A stretch of 64,000 bases of DNA, taken from positions 42,768,340-42,832,339 of the forward strand of contig CM049322.1 in NCBI GenBank assembly GCA_026874595.1, written 5' to 3'. Positions within the stretch are counted from its first letter, which is position 1; each line of letters begins with the position of its first letter. The notes under the pieces were generated by a model. That model was not told the DNA's origin and did not search any database. It saw nothing but the letters and a program-made list of their open reading frames with translations. Made by a program: the position numbers and the translations under genes. Source of the stretch: Sipunculus nudus (lineage: Eukaryota; Annelida; Sipuncula; Golfingiida; Sipunculidae). Shown here piece after piece: positions 30,982 through 42,674 of this stretch.

Positions 30982-33084
30982 ATGAACAAAGCTAACTTCA
31001 ACTACTCTTTGAAAAACATTCCCATCCCTAGTAATCTGTCCTATACCAAATCCCTGATAAGTAAAGTTGAAAGCCTACTTCGGAGAATGCGATGGAAGGC
31101 ATTCCATTTCGAAAACCCTGGTCAAACTTCAGATAAACAAAACTATGGATTCAAAACCACATATTCACCCCCTCATATCGAACACCTCAGGGCATTTGAA
31201 AGTGATATCTACGAAATGGTCCGGTACATTGAATTTCAGCACTCACACAATGCATTCCAGAAACAAATGGCCAATGACATCAAAACAATCAGACAATCTG
31301 ACAATCTCCTAGTACAGGCAGATAAGACAACCAACCTGTACAGTATGCCGAAAGAACACTACAATAAACTTCTTACAGAAAACATCACTAAGACATACAA
31401 AAAAGCAGACAGAAATATCTGTAAAAATATCAATACAGAAGCCAAAGAAATAGCCGGTTCCCTTAACCTAGCAGACCGCATCGAAGTCATGGCCGAGCGC
31501 AATGCTTACATTACTTTGAAAGACCACAAGGATAATTTTGAACAAAACCCCAAGTGCAGATTGATTAATCCAGCAAAATCTGAAATAGGTATCATTAGCA
31601 AAAAGCACTTGGAAAAAATTAATAGCCAACTGAGACTGAAAACCAAACTCAACCAGTGGCAAAATACCGGACAGGTAATATCTTGGTTCAAGAAATTGAA
31701 GCTGAAACAAAAATCTAAGTTCATAAAGTTTGATATTGTTGACTTTTACCCCTCGATCACAGAAGATCTTCTCATGAAAGCCCTCAAATTTGCCAAAACC
31801 ATGGTCTCCATTCCAGAGGATGTTATCAAAACCATCCTGCACAGCAGGAAAAGCTTACTGTTTAGCAACGGTAACACCTGGGTGAAAAAAGATCACACTA
31901 GTTTTGACGTCACCATGGGCAGTTTTGATGGCGCTGAAGTATGCGAAATTGTTGGTTTATACATCCTAGATATGTTGAAAAAGGAATTTGGTGTAAATGC
32001 TCTAGGCCTGTATCGTGATGACGGTTTAGGTTGTTTCCCCAACATGTCTGGACCCAAAGCAGACAGCACCCGTAAGAAAATGATCAAACTCTTTTCCAAT
32101 GTTGGGTTAAAGATAACCATTGAAACTAACCTGACCTGCACAGATTTCTTAGACGTAACATTTGACCTCCAAAATGACATCTTCTACCCTTACAGAAAAC
32201 CGAACAATGACCCTCTCTATATCCACGCACAATCCAATCACCCCCCAGCTATCATTAGGCAGATACCTATGATGATCAGTAAACGTGTTTCTGACAACTC
32301 CTGCAATAAAGAGCTATTTATGAAAGCCAAACCCATGTATGATGAAGCTTTAGCGAAAAGCGGGTTCTCAGAAAGCTTAAAATATGTTGAACCAACAGTG
32401 AAAAGCAAGAGAAACAGGAAAAGGAAAATAATATGGTTTAATCCACCCTACAGCCGTCATGTAAAAACCAACATTGGCAGAAAATTCATGAAACTAGTTG
32501 AAAAACACTTCCCTCAACATCACAGGTACCACAGGTTATTCAACAGGAACAATTTGAAAATTAGCTACAGCTGTCTACCCAACATGTCTAACCTGATCAG
32601 CAAACATAATATGAAGGTTCTAAATTCTGACAATGCTGTGAATGCACCCCAAAAACAATGTAACTGCCGTAAAAAAGACGAATGTCCTATGAATGGTCAA
32701 TGTCAGCTGAAATGCATTGTCTATAAAGCAACAGTTAGAACAGACAATGACGTGAAACACTACATAGGGTGTACTGAAGGTGATTTCAAGACAAGATATA
32801 ATAACCACAAGCAATCCTTTCGGAACAGATCCCACGCTAAAAACACTGAACTGTCTAAACACATTTGGTCACTAAAAGACAACAATATCAATTACAAGCT
32901 CTCCTGGGAAATATCTGCCAAGGCAGCACCTTACTTCTGTTGGACTAGGAAGTGTGATCTCTGCTTGTCTGAAAAGCTACTTATAGCTACGGCCCCCCCT
33001 GGATCATTGTTGAACTCAAGAGCTGAAATTCTCTCCAAGTGCCGCCATCAAAACAAATTCACCCTGAAATATTTTAAAACCTAG
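30982..33084 (+). CDS. PLE RT/GIY-YIG protein, copy 11
   Basis: Intact 700-codon ORF. The 5' markers S66I and N82Y match copies 15 and 18. The 3' marker G654W (TGG at 32941-32943) matches copy 4 only. It is therefore a mosaic, with an exchange point somewhere between codons 82 and 654. The tryptophan beside C653 may impair the nuclease. Confidence 0.95.
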   Translation: MNKANFNYSLKNIPIPSNLSYTKSLISKVESLLRRMRWKAFHFENPGQTSDKQNYGFKTTYSPPHIEHLRAFESDIYEMVRYIEFQHSHNAFQKQMANDIKTIRQSDNLLVQADKTTNLYSMPKEHYNKLLTENITKTYKKADRNICKNINTEAKEIAGSLNLADRIEVMAERNAYITLKDHKDNFEQNPKCRLINPAKSEIGIISKKHLEKINSQLRLKTKLNQWQNTGQVISWFKKLKLKQKSKFIKFDIVDFYPSITEDLLMKALKFAKTMVSIPEDVIKTILHSRKSLLFSNGNTWVKKDHTSFDVTMGSFDGAEVCEIVGLYILDMLKKEFGVNALGLYRDDGLGCFPNMSGPKADSTRKKMIKLFSNVGLKITIETNLTCTDFLDVTFDLQNDIFYPYRKPNNDPLYIHAQSNHPPAIIRQIPMMISKRVSDNSCNKELFMKAKPMYDEALAKSGFSESLKYVEPTVKSKRNRKRKIIWFNPPYSRHVKTNIGRKFMKLVEKHFPQHHRYHRLFNRNNLKISYSCLPNMSNLISKHNMKVLNSDNAVNAPQKQCNCRKKDECPMNGQCQLKCIVYKATVRTDNDVKHYIGCTEGDFKTRYNNHKQSFRNRSHAKNTELSKHIWSLKDNNINYKLSWEISAKAAPYFCWTRKCDLCLSEKLLIATAPPGSLLNSRAEILSKCRHQNKFTLKYFKT

Positions 33085-33901
33085 CATTCGTACTCATATT
33101 CAGCGTGCCCCCTTAACCCCCCCCCCCCCCCACACGAGGATCCGCTGGGCGGACTGATTTGTTCAGGTGGTTGTTCTCTCACTGCTGGCTCGTGGAGTCC
33201 ATTGGATGACAGGAAAGTTCTACTTTATCCTGGTCTAATGGGCTTTACGACCTTCAGCTAGGAGACTTGCACCACTTGGTATGGGTATAGTATATTTGCC
33301 TTTTATATTGTATATTTGCCTTGTATATTGTGTATTTTCACAGTATATGTGTATTTTTATCATATCATATGTATACTACTGATATGTTCACCGCTTCCAA
33401 GGCCCTATTAGAAATCATTTCAATATGCTGATTGAGCATCCTGGTTATATCTTTGTATTATATTTACTATTTACTACATTATATAACCTCTTTGCCCTGC
33501 CCTGTTATGTTCCAGTATCGCACGTGTACCCCGACCAATCCTATTGTGCACCCGAGAACAATAGGATCAGTGTCAGTCTTTCACATGCCCCCCCCCCGAC
33601 CCGAATCGCACAAAGCATAATCTCGTAATCTCGTAAAGTCTCGGCTTTTCAAACCACGACGTTAGCTTCATTCTAACCACATTCACCTGATGATCGGGTC
33701 GCATCCCGTGAAACAGTCTGTTGTGAATTAACAGTGTTGTTTTTCTTCAGAGTTATACCGCTCTGGCCTAGCTTGTAGGCCATAGAGCACTTTACATCGG
33801 AGGGTAACACTACCTTCTACTCCAGCTCCAGCGACAGGTACGTTGTCGAGCACTCTTGTTAACCCACCCTGTCCAGAAATTCACCTTGTAACATCTACAG
33901 A
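33085..33901 (+). repeat. Spacer before copy 12
   Basis: 817 bp, poly-C tracts of 15 and 10, exactly as before copy 7. This fits descent of the 5' part of copy 12 from copy 7. No gene seen. Confidence 0.9.
33681..33728 (+). ncRNA. Hammerhead ribozyme, copy 12
   Basis: Unchanged motif; predicted cleavage between 33722 and 33723. Confidence 0.9.
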
Positions 33902-36005
33902 ATGAACAAAGCTAACTTCAACTACTCTTTGAAAAACATTCCCATCCCTAGTAATCTGTCCTATACCAAATCCCTGATAAGTAAAGTTGAAAGCCTACTT
34001 CGGAGAATGCGATGGAAGGCATTCCATTTCGAAAACCCTGGTCAAACTTCAGATAAACAAAACTATGGATTCAAAACCACATATTCACCCCCTCATAGCG
34101 AACACCTCAGGGCATTTGAAAGTGATATCTACGAAATGGTCCGGAACATTGAATTTCAGCACTCACACAATGCATTCCAGAAACAAATGGCCAATGACAT
34201 CAAAACAATCAGACAATCTGACAATCTCCTAGTACAGGCAGATAAGACAACCAACCTGTACAGTATGCCGAAAGAACACTACAATAAACTTCTTACAGAA
34301 AACATCACTAAGACATACAAAAAAGCAGACAGAAATATCTGTAAAAATATCAATACAGAAGCCAAAGAAATAGCCGGTTCCCTTAACCTAGCAGACCGCA
34401 TCGAAGTCATGGCCGAGCGCAATGCTTACATTACTTTGAAAGACCACAAGGATAATTTTGAACAAAACCCCAAGTGCAGATTGATTAATCCAGCAAAATC
34501 TGAAATAGGTATCATTAGCAAAAAGCACTTGGAAAAAATTAATAGCCAACTGAGACTGAAAACCAAACTCAACCAGTGGCAAAATACCGGACAGGTAATA
34601 TCTTGGTTCAAGAAATTGAAGCTGAAACAAAAATCTAAGTTCATAAAGTTTGATATTGTTGACTTTTACCCCTCGATCACAGAAGATCTTCTCATGACAG
34701 CCCTCAAATTTGCCAAAACCATGGTCTCCATTCCAGAGGATGTTATCAAAACCATCCTGCACAGCAGGAAAAGCTTACTGTTTAGCAACGGTAACACCTG
34801 GGTGAAAAAAGATCACACTAGTTTTGACGTCACCATGGGCAGTTTTGATGGCGCTGAAGTATGCGAAATTGTTGGTTTATACATCCTAGATATGTTGAAA
34901 AAGGAATTTGGTGTAAATGCTCTAGGCCTGTATCGTGATGACGGTTTAGGTTGTTTCCCCAACATGTCTGGACCCAAAGCAGACAGCACCCGTAAGAAAA
35001 TGATCAAACTCTTTTCCAATGTTGGGTTAAAGATAACCATTGAAACTAACCTGACCTGCACAGATTTCTTAGACGTAACATTTGACCTCCAAAATGACAT
35101 CTTCTACCCTTACAGAAAACCGAACAATGACCCTCTCTATATCCACGCACAATCCAATCACCCCCCAGCTATCATTAGGCAGATACCTATGATGATCAGT
35201 AAACGTGTTTCTGACAACTCCTGCAATAAAGAGCTATTTATGAAAGCCAAACCCATGTATGATGAAGCTTTAGCGAAAAGCGGGTTCTCAGAAAGCTTAA
35301 AATATGTTGAACCAACAGTGAAAAGCAAGAGAAACAGGAAAAGGAAAATAATATGGTTTAATCCACCCTACAGCCGTCATGTAAAAACCAACATTGGCAG
35401 AAAATTCATGAAACTAGTTGAAAAAACACTTCCCTCAACATCACAGGTACCACAGGTTATTCAACAGGAACAATTTGAAAATTAGCTACAGCTGTCTACC
35501 CAACATGTCTAACCTGATCAGCAAACATAATATGAAGGTTCTAAATTCTGACAATGCTGTGAATGCACCCCAAAAACAATGTAACTGCCGCAAAAAAGAC
35601 GAATGTCCTATGAATGGTCAATGTCAGCTGAAATGCATTGTCTATAAAGCAACAGTTAGAACAGACAATGACGTGAAACACTACATAGGGTGTACTGAAG
35701 GTGATTTCAAGACAAGATATAATAACCACAAGCAATCCTTTCGGAACAGATCCCACGCTAAAAACACTGAACTGTCTAAACACATTTGGTCACTAAAAGA
35801 CAACAATATCAATTACAAGCTCTCCTGGGAAATATCTGCCAAGGCAGCACCTTACTTCTGTGGAACTAGGAAGTGTGATCTCTGCTTGTCTGAAAAGCTA
35901 CTTATAGCTACGGCCCCCCCTGGATCATTGTTGAACTCAAGAGCTGAAATTCTCTCCAAGTGCCGCCATCAAAACAAATTCACCCTGAAATATTTTAAAA
36001 CCTAG
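33902..36005 (+). pseudogene. PLE RT/GIY-YIG protein, copy 12, frameshifted 7/8 chimera
   Basis: It has the same extra A (A-run 35421-35426) as copies 7 and 8, so the RT-only ORF ends at 35485 after 527 residues and the nuclease part is out of frame to 36005. Its 5' half has K266T (34697-34699) like copy 7. Its 3' half has the silent GGA (35862-35864) like copy 8. This is what an unequal exchange between units 7 and 8, removing one unit, would leave. Confidence 0.92.
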
Positions 36006-36825
36006 CATTCGTACTCATATTCAGCGTGCCCCCTTAACCCCCCCCCCCCCCCACACGAGGATCCGCTGGGCGGACTGATTTGTTCAGGTGGTTGTTCTCT
36101 CACTGCTGGCTCGTGGAGTCCATTGGATGACAGGAAAGTTCTACTTTATCCTGGTCTAATGGGCTTTACGACCTTCAGCTAGGAGACTTGCACCACTTGG
36201 TATGGGTATAGTATATTTGCCTTTTATATTGTATATTTGCCTTGTATATTGTGTATTTTCACAGTATATGTGTATTTTTATCATATCATATGTATACTAC
36301 TGATATGTTCACCGCTTCCAAGGCCCTATTAGAAATCATTTCAATATGCTGATTGAGCATCCTGGTTATATCTTTGTATTATATTTACTATTTACTACAT
36401 TATATAACCTCTTTGCCCTGCCCTGTTATGTTCCAGTATCGCACGTGTACCCCGACCAATCCTATTGTGCACCCGAGAACAATAGGATCAGTGTCAGTCT
36501 TTCACATGCCCCCCCCCCCCCGACCCGAATCGCACAAAGCATAATCTCGTAATCTCGTAAAGTCTCGGCTTTTCAAACCACGACGTTAGCTTCATTCTAA
36601 CCACATTCACCTGATGATCGGGTCGCATCCCGTGAAACAGTCTGTTGTGAATTAACAGTGTTGTTTTTCTTCAGAGTTATACCGCTCTGGCCTAGCTTGT
36701 AGGCCATAGAGCACTTTACATCGGAGGGTAACACTACCTTCTACTCCAGCTCCAGCGACAGGTACGTTGTCGAGCACTCTTGTTAACCCACCCTGTCCAG
36801 AAATTCACCTTGTAACATCTACAGA
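36006..36825 (+). repeat. Spacer before copy 13
   Basis: 820 bp, poly-C tracts of 15 and 13. No gene seen. Confidence 0.9.
36605..36652 (+). ncRNA. Hammerhead ribozyme, copy 13
   Basis: Unchanged motif; predicted cleavage between 36646 and 36647. Confidence 0.9.
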
Positions 36826-38928
36826 ATGAACAAAGCTAACTTCAACTACTCTTTGAAAAACATTCCCATCCCTAGTAATCTGTCCTATACCAAATCCCTG
36901 ATAAGTAAAGTTGAAAGCCTACTTCGGAGAATGCGATGGAAGGCATTCCATTTCGAAAACCCTGGTCAAACTTCAGATAAACAAAACTATGGATTCAAAA
37001 CCACATATTCACCCCCTCATAGCGAACACCTCAGGGCATTTGAAAGTGATATCTACGAAATGGTCCGGAACATTGAATTTCAGCACTCACACAATGCATT
37101 CCAGAAACAAATGGCCAATGACATCAAAACAATCAGACAATCTGACAATCTCCTAGTACAGGCAGATAAGACAACCAACCTGTACAGTATGCCGAAAGAA
37201 CACCACAATAAACTTCTTACAGAAAACATCACTAAGACATACAAAAAAGCAGACAGAAATATCTGTAAAAATATCAATACAGAAGCCAAAGAAATAGCCG
37301 GTTCCCTTAACCTAGCAGACCGCATCGAAGTCATGGCCGAGCGCAATGCTTACATTACTTTGAAAGACCACAAGGATAATTTTGAACAAAACCCCAAGTG
37401 CAGATTGATTAATCCAGCAAAATCTGAAATAGGTATCATTAGCAAAAAGCACTTGGAAAAAATTAATAGCCAACTGAGACTGAAAACCAAACTCAACCAG
37501 TGGCAAAATACCGGACAGGTAATATCTTGGTTCAAGAAATTGAAGCTGAAACAAAAATCTAAGTTCATAAAGTTTGATATTGTTGACTTTTACCCCTCGA
37601 TCACAGAAGATCTTCTCATGAAAGCCCTCAAATTTGCCAAAACCATGGTCTCCATTCCAGAGGATGTTATCAAAACCATCCTGCACAGCAGGAAAAGCTT
37701 ACTGTTTAGCAACGGTAACACCTGGGTGAAAAAAGATCACACTAGTTTTGACGTCACCATGGGCAGTTTTGATGGCGCTGAAGTATGCGAAATTGTTGGT
37801 TTATACATCCTAGATATGTTGAAAAAGGAATTTGGTGTAAATGCTCTAGGCCTGTATCGTGATGACGGTTTAGGTTGTTTCCCCAACATGTCTGGACCCA
37901 AAGCAGACAGCACCCGTAAGAAAATGATCAAACTCTTTTCCAATGTTGGGTTAAAGATAACCATTGAAACTAACCTGACCTGCACAGATTTCTTAGACGT
38001 AACATTTGACCTCCAAAATGACATCTTCTACCCTTACAGAAAACCGAACAATGACCCTCTCTATATCCACGCACAATCCAATCACCCCCCAGCTATCATT
38101 AGGCAGATACCTATGATGATCAGTAAACGTGTTTCTGACAACTCCTGCAATAAAGAGCTATTTATGAAAGCCAAACCCATGTATGATGAAGCTTTAGCGA
38201 AAAGCGGGTTCTCAGAAAGCTTAAAATATGTTGAACCAACAGTGAAAAGCAAGAGAAACAGGAAAAGGAAAATAATATGGTTTAATCCACCCTACAGCCG
38301 TCATGTAAAAACCAACATTGGCAGAAAATTCATGAAACTAGTTGAAAAACACTTCCCTCAACATCACAGGTACCACAGGTTATTCAACAGGAACAATTTG
38401 AAAATTAGCTACAGCTGTCTACCCAACATGTCTAACCTGATCAGCAAACATAATATGAAGGTTCTAAATTCTGACAATGCTGTGAATGCACCCCAAAAAC
38501 AATGTAACTGCCGTAAAAAAGACGAATGTCCTATGAATGGTCAATGTCAGCTGAAATGCATTGTCTATAAAGCAACAGTTAGAACAGACAATGACGTGAA
38601 ACACTACATAGGGTGTACTGAAGGTGATTTCAAGACAAGATATAATAACCACAAGCAATCCTTTCGGAACAGATCCCACGCTAAAAACACTGAACTGTCT
38701 AAACACATTTGGTCACTAAAAGACAACAATATCAATTACAAGCTCTCCTGGGAAATATCTGCCAAGGCAGCACCTTACTTCTGTGGGACTAGGAAGTGTG
38801 ATCTCTGCTTGTCTGAAAAGCTACTTATAGCTACGGCCCCCCCTGGATCATTGTTGAACTCAAGAGCTGAAATTCTCTCCAAGTGCCGCCATCAAAACAA
38901 ATTCACCCTGAAATATTTTAAAACCTAG
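36826..38928 (+). CDS. PLE RT/GIY-YIG protein, copy 13
   Basis: Intact 700-codon ORF whose protein is identical to copy 9, including the marker Y127H. Its place after copy 12 mirrors the place of copy 9 after copy 8. Confidence 0.95.
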   Translation: MNKANFNYSLKNIPIPSNLSYTKSLISKVESLLRRMRWKAFHFENPGQTSDKQNYGFKTTYSPPHSEHLRAFESDIYEMVRNIEFQHSHNAFQKQMANDIKTIRQSDNLLVQADKTTNLYSMPKEHHNKLLTENITKTYKKADRNICKNINTEAKEIAGSLNLADRIEVMAERNAYITLKDHKDNFEQNPKCRLINPAKSEIGIISKKHLEKINSQLRLKTKLNQWQNTGQVISWFKKLKLKQKSKFIKFDIVDFYPSITEDLLMKALKFAKTMVSIPEDVIKTILHSRKSLLFSNGNTWVKKDHTSFDVTMGSFDGAEVCEIVGLYILDMLKKEFGVNALGLYRDDGLGCFPNMSGPKADSTRKKMIKLFSNVGLKITIETNLTCTDFLDVTFDLQNDIFYPYRKPNNDPLYIHAQSNHPPAIIRQIPMMISKRVSDNSCNKELFMKAKPMYDEALAKSGFSESLKYVEPTVKSKRNRKRKIIWFNPPYSRHVKTNIGRKFMKLVEKHFPQHHRYHRLFNRNNLKISYSCLPNMSNLISKHNMKVLNSDNAVNAPQKQCNCRKKDECPMNGQCQLKCIVYKATVRTDNDVKHYIGCTEGDFKTRYNNHKQSFRNRSHAKNTELSKHIWSLKDNNINYKLSWEISAKAAPYFCGTRKCDLCLSEKLLIATAPPGSLLNSRAEILSKCRHQNKFTLKYFKT

Positions 38929-39749
38929 CATTCGTACTCATATTCAGCGTGCCCCCTTAACCCCCCCCCCCCCCCACACGAGGATCCGCTGGGCGGACTG
39001 ATTTGTTCAGGTGGTTGTTCTCTCACTGCTGGCTCGTGGAGTCCATTGGATGACAGGAAAGTTCTACTTTATCCTGGTCTAATGGGCTTTACGACCTTCA
39101 GCTAGGAGACTTGCACCACTTGGTATGGGTATAGTATATTTGCCTTTTATATTGTATATTTGCCTTGTATATTGTGTATTTTCACAGTATATTTGTATTT
39201 TTATCATATCATATGTATACTACTGATATGTTCACCGCTTCCAAGGCCCTATTAGAAATCATTTCAATATGCTGATTGAGCATCCTGGTTATATCTTTGT
39301 ATTATATTTACTATTTACTACATTATATAACCTCTTTGCCCTGCCCTGTTATGTTCCAGTATCGCACGTGTACCCCGACCAATCCTATTGTGCACCCGAG
39401 AACAATAGGATCAGTGTCAGTCTTTCACATGCCCCCCCCCCCCCCGACCCGAATCGCACAAAGCATAATCTCGTAATCTCGTAAAGTCTCGGCTTTTCAA
39501 ACCACGACGTTAGCTTCATTCTAACCACATTCACCTGATGATCGGGTCGCATCCCGTGAAACAGTCTGTTGTGAATTAACAGTGTTGTTTTTCTTCAGAG
39601 TTATACCGCTCTGGCCTAGCTTGTAGGCCATAGAGCACTTTACATCGGAGGGTAACACTACCTTCTACTCCAGCTCCAGCGACAGGTACGTTGTCGACCA
39701 CTCTTGTTAACCCACCCTGTCCAGAAATTCACCTTGTAACATCTACAGA
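38929..39749 (+). repeat. Spacer before copy 14
   Basis: 821 bp, poly-C tracts of 15 and 14. It carries the same G-to-T (39193) and G-to-C (39698) changes as the spacer before copy 10. No gene seen. Confidence 0.9.
39529..39576 (+). ncRNA. Hammerhead ribozyme, copy 14
   Basis: Unchanged motif; predicted cleavage between 39570 and 39571. Confidence 0.9.
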
Positions 39750-41852
39750 ATGAACAAAGCTAACTTCAACTACTCTTTGAAAAACATTCCCATCCCTAGT
39801 AATCTGTCCTATACCAAATCCCTGATAAGTAAAGTTGAAAGCCTACTTCGGAGAATGCGATGGAAGGCATTCCATTTCGAAAACCCTGGTCAAACTTCAG
39901 ATAAACAAAACTATGGATTCAAAACCACATATTCACCCCCTCATAGCGAACACCTCAGGGCATTTGAAAGTGATATCTACGAAATGGTCCGGTACATTGA
40001 ATTTCAGCACTCACACAATGCATTCCAGAAACAAATGGCCAATGACATCAAAACAATCAGACAATCTGACAATCTCCTAGTACAGGCAGATAAGACAACC
40101 AACCTGTACAGTATGCCGAAAGAACACTACAATAAACTTCTTACAGAAAACATCACTAAGACATACAAAAAAGCAGACAGAAATATCTGTAAAAATATCA
40201 ATACAGAAGCCAAAGAAATAGCCGGTTCCCTTAACCTAGCAGACCGCATCGAAGTCATGGCCGAGCGCAATGCTTACATTACTTTGAAAGACCACAAGGA
40301 TAATTTTGAACAAAACCCCAAGTGCAGATTGATTAATCCAGCAAAATCTGAAATAGGTATCATTAGCAAAAAGCACTTGGAAAAAATTAATAGCCAACTG
40401 AGACTGAAAACCAAACTCAACCAGTGGCAAAATACCGGACAGGTAATATCTTGGTTCAAGAAATTGAAGCTGAAACAAAAATCTAAGTTCATAAAGTTTG
40501 ATATTGTTGACTTTTACCCTTCGATCACAGAAGATCTTCTCATGAAAGCCCTCAAATTTGCCAAAACCATGGTCTCCATTCCAGAGGATGTTATCAAAAC
40601 CATCCTGCACAGCAGGAAAAGCTTACTGTTTAGCAACGGTAACACCTGGGTGAAAAAAGATCACACTAGTTTTGACGTCACCATGGGCAGTTTTGATGGC
40701 GCTGAAGTATGCGAAATTGTTGGTTTATACATCCTAGATATGTTGAAAAAGGAATTTGGTGTAAATGCTCTAGGCCTGTATCGTGATGACGGTTTAGGTT
40801 GTTTCCCCAACATGTCTGGACCCAAAGCAGACAGCACCCGTAAGAAAATGATCAAACTCTTTTCCAATGTTGGGTTAAAGATAACCATTGAAACTAACCT
40901 GACCTGCACAGATTTCTTAGACGTAACATTTGACCTCCAAAATGACATCTTCTACCCTTACAGAAAACCGAACAATGACCCTCTCTATATCCACGCACAA
41001 TCCAATCACCCCCCAGCTATCATTAGGCAGATACCTATGATGATCAGTAAACGTGTTTCTGACAACTCCTGCAATAAAGAGCTATTTATGAAAGCCAAAC
41101 CCATGTATGATGAAGCTTTAGCGAAAAGCGGGTTCTCAGAAAGCTTAAAATATGTTGAACCAACAGTGAAAAGCAAGAGAAACAGGAAAAGGAAAATAAT
41201 ATGGTTTAATCCACCCTACAGCCGTCATGTAAAAACCAACATTGGCAGAAAATTCATGAAACTAGTTGAAAAACACTTCCCTCAACATCACAGGTACCAC
41301 AGGTTATTCAACAGGAACAATTTGAAAATTAGCTACAGCTGTCTACCCAACATGTCTAACCTGATCAGCAAACATAATATGAAGGTTCTAAATTCTGACA
41401 ATGCTGTGAATGCACCCCAAAAACAATGTAACTGCCGTAAAAAAGACGAATGTCCTATGAATGGTCAATGTCAGCTGAAATGCATTGTCTATAAAGCAAC
41501 AGTTAGAACAGACAATGACGTGAAACACTACATAGGGTGTACTGAAGGTGATTTCAAGACAAGATATAATAACCACAAGCAATCCTTTCGGAACAGATCC
41601 CACGCTAAAAACACTGAACTGTCTAAACACATTTGGTCACTAAAAGACAACAATATCAATTACAAGCTCTCCTGGGAAATATCTGCCAAGGCAGCACCTT
41701 ACTTCTGTGGGACTAGGAAGTGTGATCTCTGCTTGTCTGAAAAGCTACTTATAGCTACGGCCCCCCCTGGATCATTGTTGAACTCAAGAGCTGAAATTCT
41801 CTCCAAGTGCCGCCATCAAAACAAATTCACCCTGAAATATTTTAAAACCTAG
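39750..41852 (+). CDS. PLE RT/GIY-YIG protein, copy 14
   Basis: Intact 700-codon ORF with protein identical to copy 10 (N82Y) and the same silent CCT at P257. It is the third unit of the repeated block 12-15. Confidence 0.95.
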   Translation: MNKANFNYSLKNIPIPSNLSYTKSLISKVESLLRRMRWKAFHFENPGQTSDKQNYGFKTTYSPPHSEHLRAFESDIYEMVRYIEFQHSHNAFQKQMANDIKTIRQSDNLLVQADKTTNLYSMPKEHYNKLLTENITKTYKKADRNICKNINTEAKEIAGSLNLADRIEVMAERNAYITLKDHKDNFEQNPKCRLINPAKSEIGIISKKHLEKINSQLRLKTKLNQWQNTGQVISWFKKLKLKQKSKFIKFDIVDFYPSITEDLLMKALKFAKTMVSIPEDVIKTILHSRKSLLFSNGNTWVKKDHTSFDVTMGSFDGAEVCEIVGLYILDMLKKEFGVNALGLYRDDGLGCFPNMSGPKADSTRKKMIKLFSNVGLKITIETNLTCTDFLDVTFDLQNDIFYPYRKPNNDPLYIHAQSNHPPAIIRQIPMMISKRVSDNSCNKELFMKAKPMYDEALAKSGFSESLKYVEPTVKSKRNRKRKIIWFNPPYSRHVKTNIGRKFMKLVEKHFPQHHRYHRLFNRNNLKISYSCLPNMSNLISKHNMKVLNSDNAVNAPQKQCNCRKKDECPMNGQCQLKCIVYKATVRTDNDVKHYIGCTEGDFKTRYNNHKQSFRNRSHAKNTELSKHIWSLKDNNINYKLSWEISAKAAPYFCGTRKCDLCLSEKLLIATAPPGSLLNSRAEILSKCRHQNKFTLKYFKT

Positions 41853-42674
41853 CATTCGTACTCATATTCAGCGTGCCCCCTTAACCCCCCCCCCCCCCCC
41901 ACACGAGGATCCGCTGGGCGGACTGATTTGTTCAGGTGGTTGTTCTCTCACTGCTGGCTCGTGGAGTCCATTGGATGACAGGAAAGTTCTACTTTATCCT
42001 GGTCTAATGGGCTTTACGACCTTCAGCTAGGAGACTTGCACCACTTGGTATGGGTATAGTATATTTGCCTTTTATATTGTATATTTGCCTTGTATATTGT
42101 GTATTTTCACAGTATATGTGTATTTTTATCATATCATATGTATACTACTGATATGTTCACCGCTTCCAAGGCCCTATTAGAAATCATTTCAATATGCTGA
42201 TTGAGCATCCTGGTTATATCTTTGTATTATATTTACTATTTACTACATTATATAACCTCTTTGCCCTGCCCTGTTATGTTCCAGTATCGCACGTGTACCC
42301 CGACCAATCCTATTGTGCACCCGAGAACAATAGGATCAGTGTCAGTCTTTCACATGCCCCCCCCCCCCCCGACCCGAATCGCACAAAGCATAATCTCGTA
42401 ATCTCGTAAAGTCTCGGCTTTTCAAACCACGACGTTAGCTTCATTCTAACCACATTCACCTGATGATCGGGTCGCATCCCGTGAAACAGTCTGTTGTGAA
42501 TTAACAGTGTTGTTTTTCTTCAGAGTTATACCGCTCTGGCCTAGCTTGTAGGCCATAGAGCACTTTACATCGGAGGGTAACACTACCTTCTACTCCAGCT
42601 CCAGCGACAGGTACGTTGTCGAGCACTCTTGTTAACCCACCCTGTCCAGAAATTCACCTTGTAACATCTACAGA
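41853..42674 (+). repeat. Spacer before copy 15
   Basis: 822 bp, poly-C tracts of 16 and 14. No gene seen. Confidence 0.9.
42454..42501 (+). ncRNA. Hammerhead ribozyme, copy 15
   Basis: Unchanged motif; predicted cleavage between 42495 and 42496. Confidence 0.9.
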
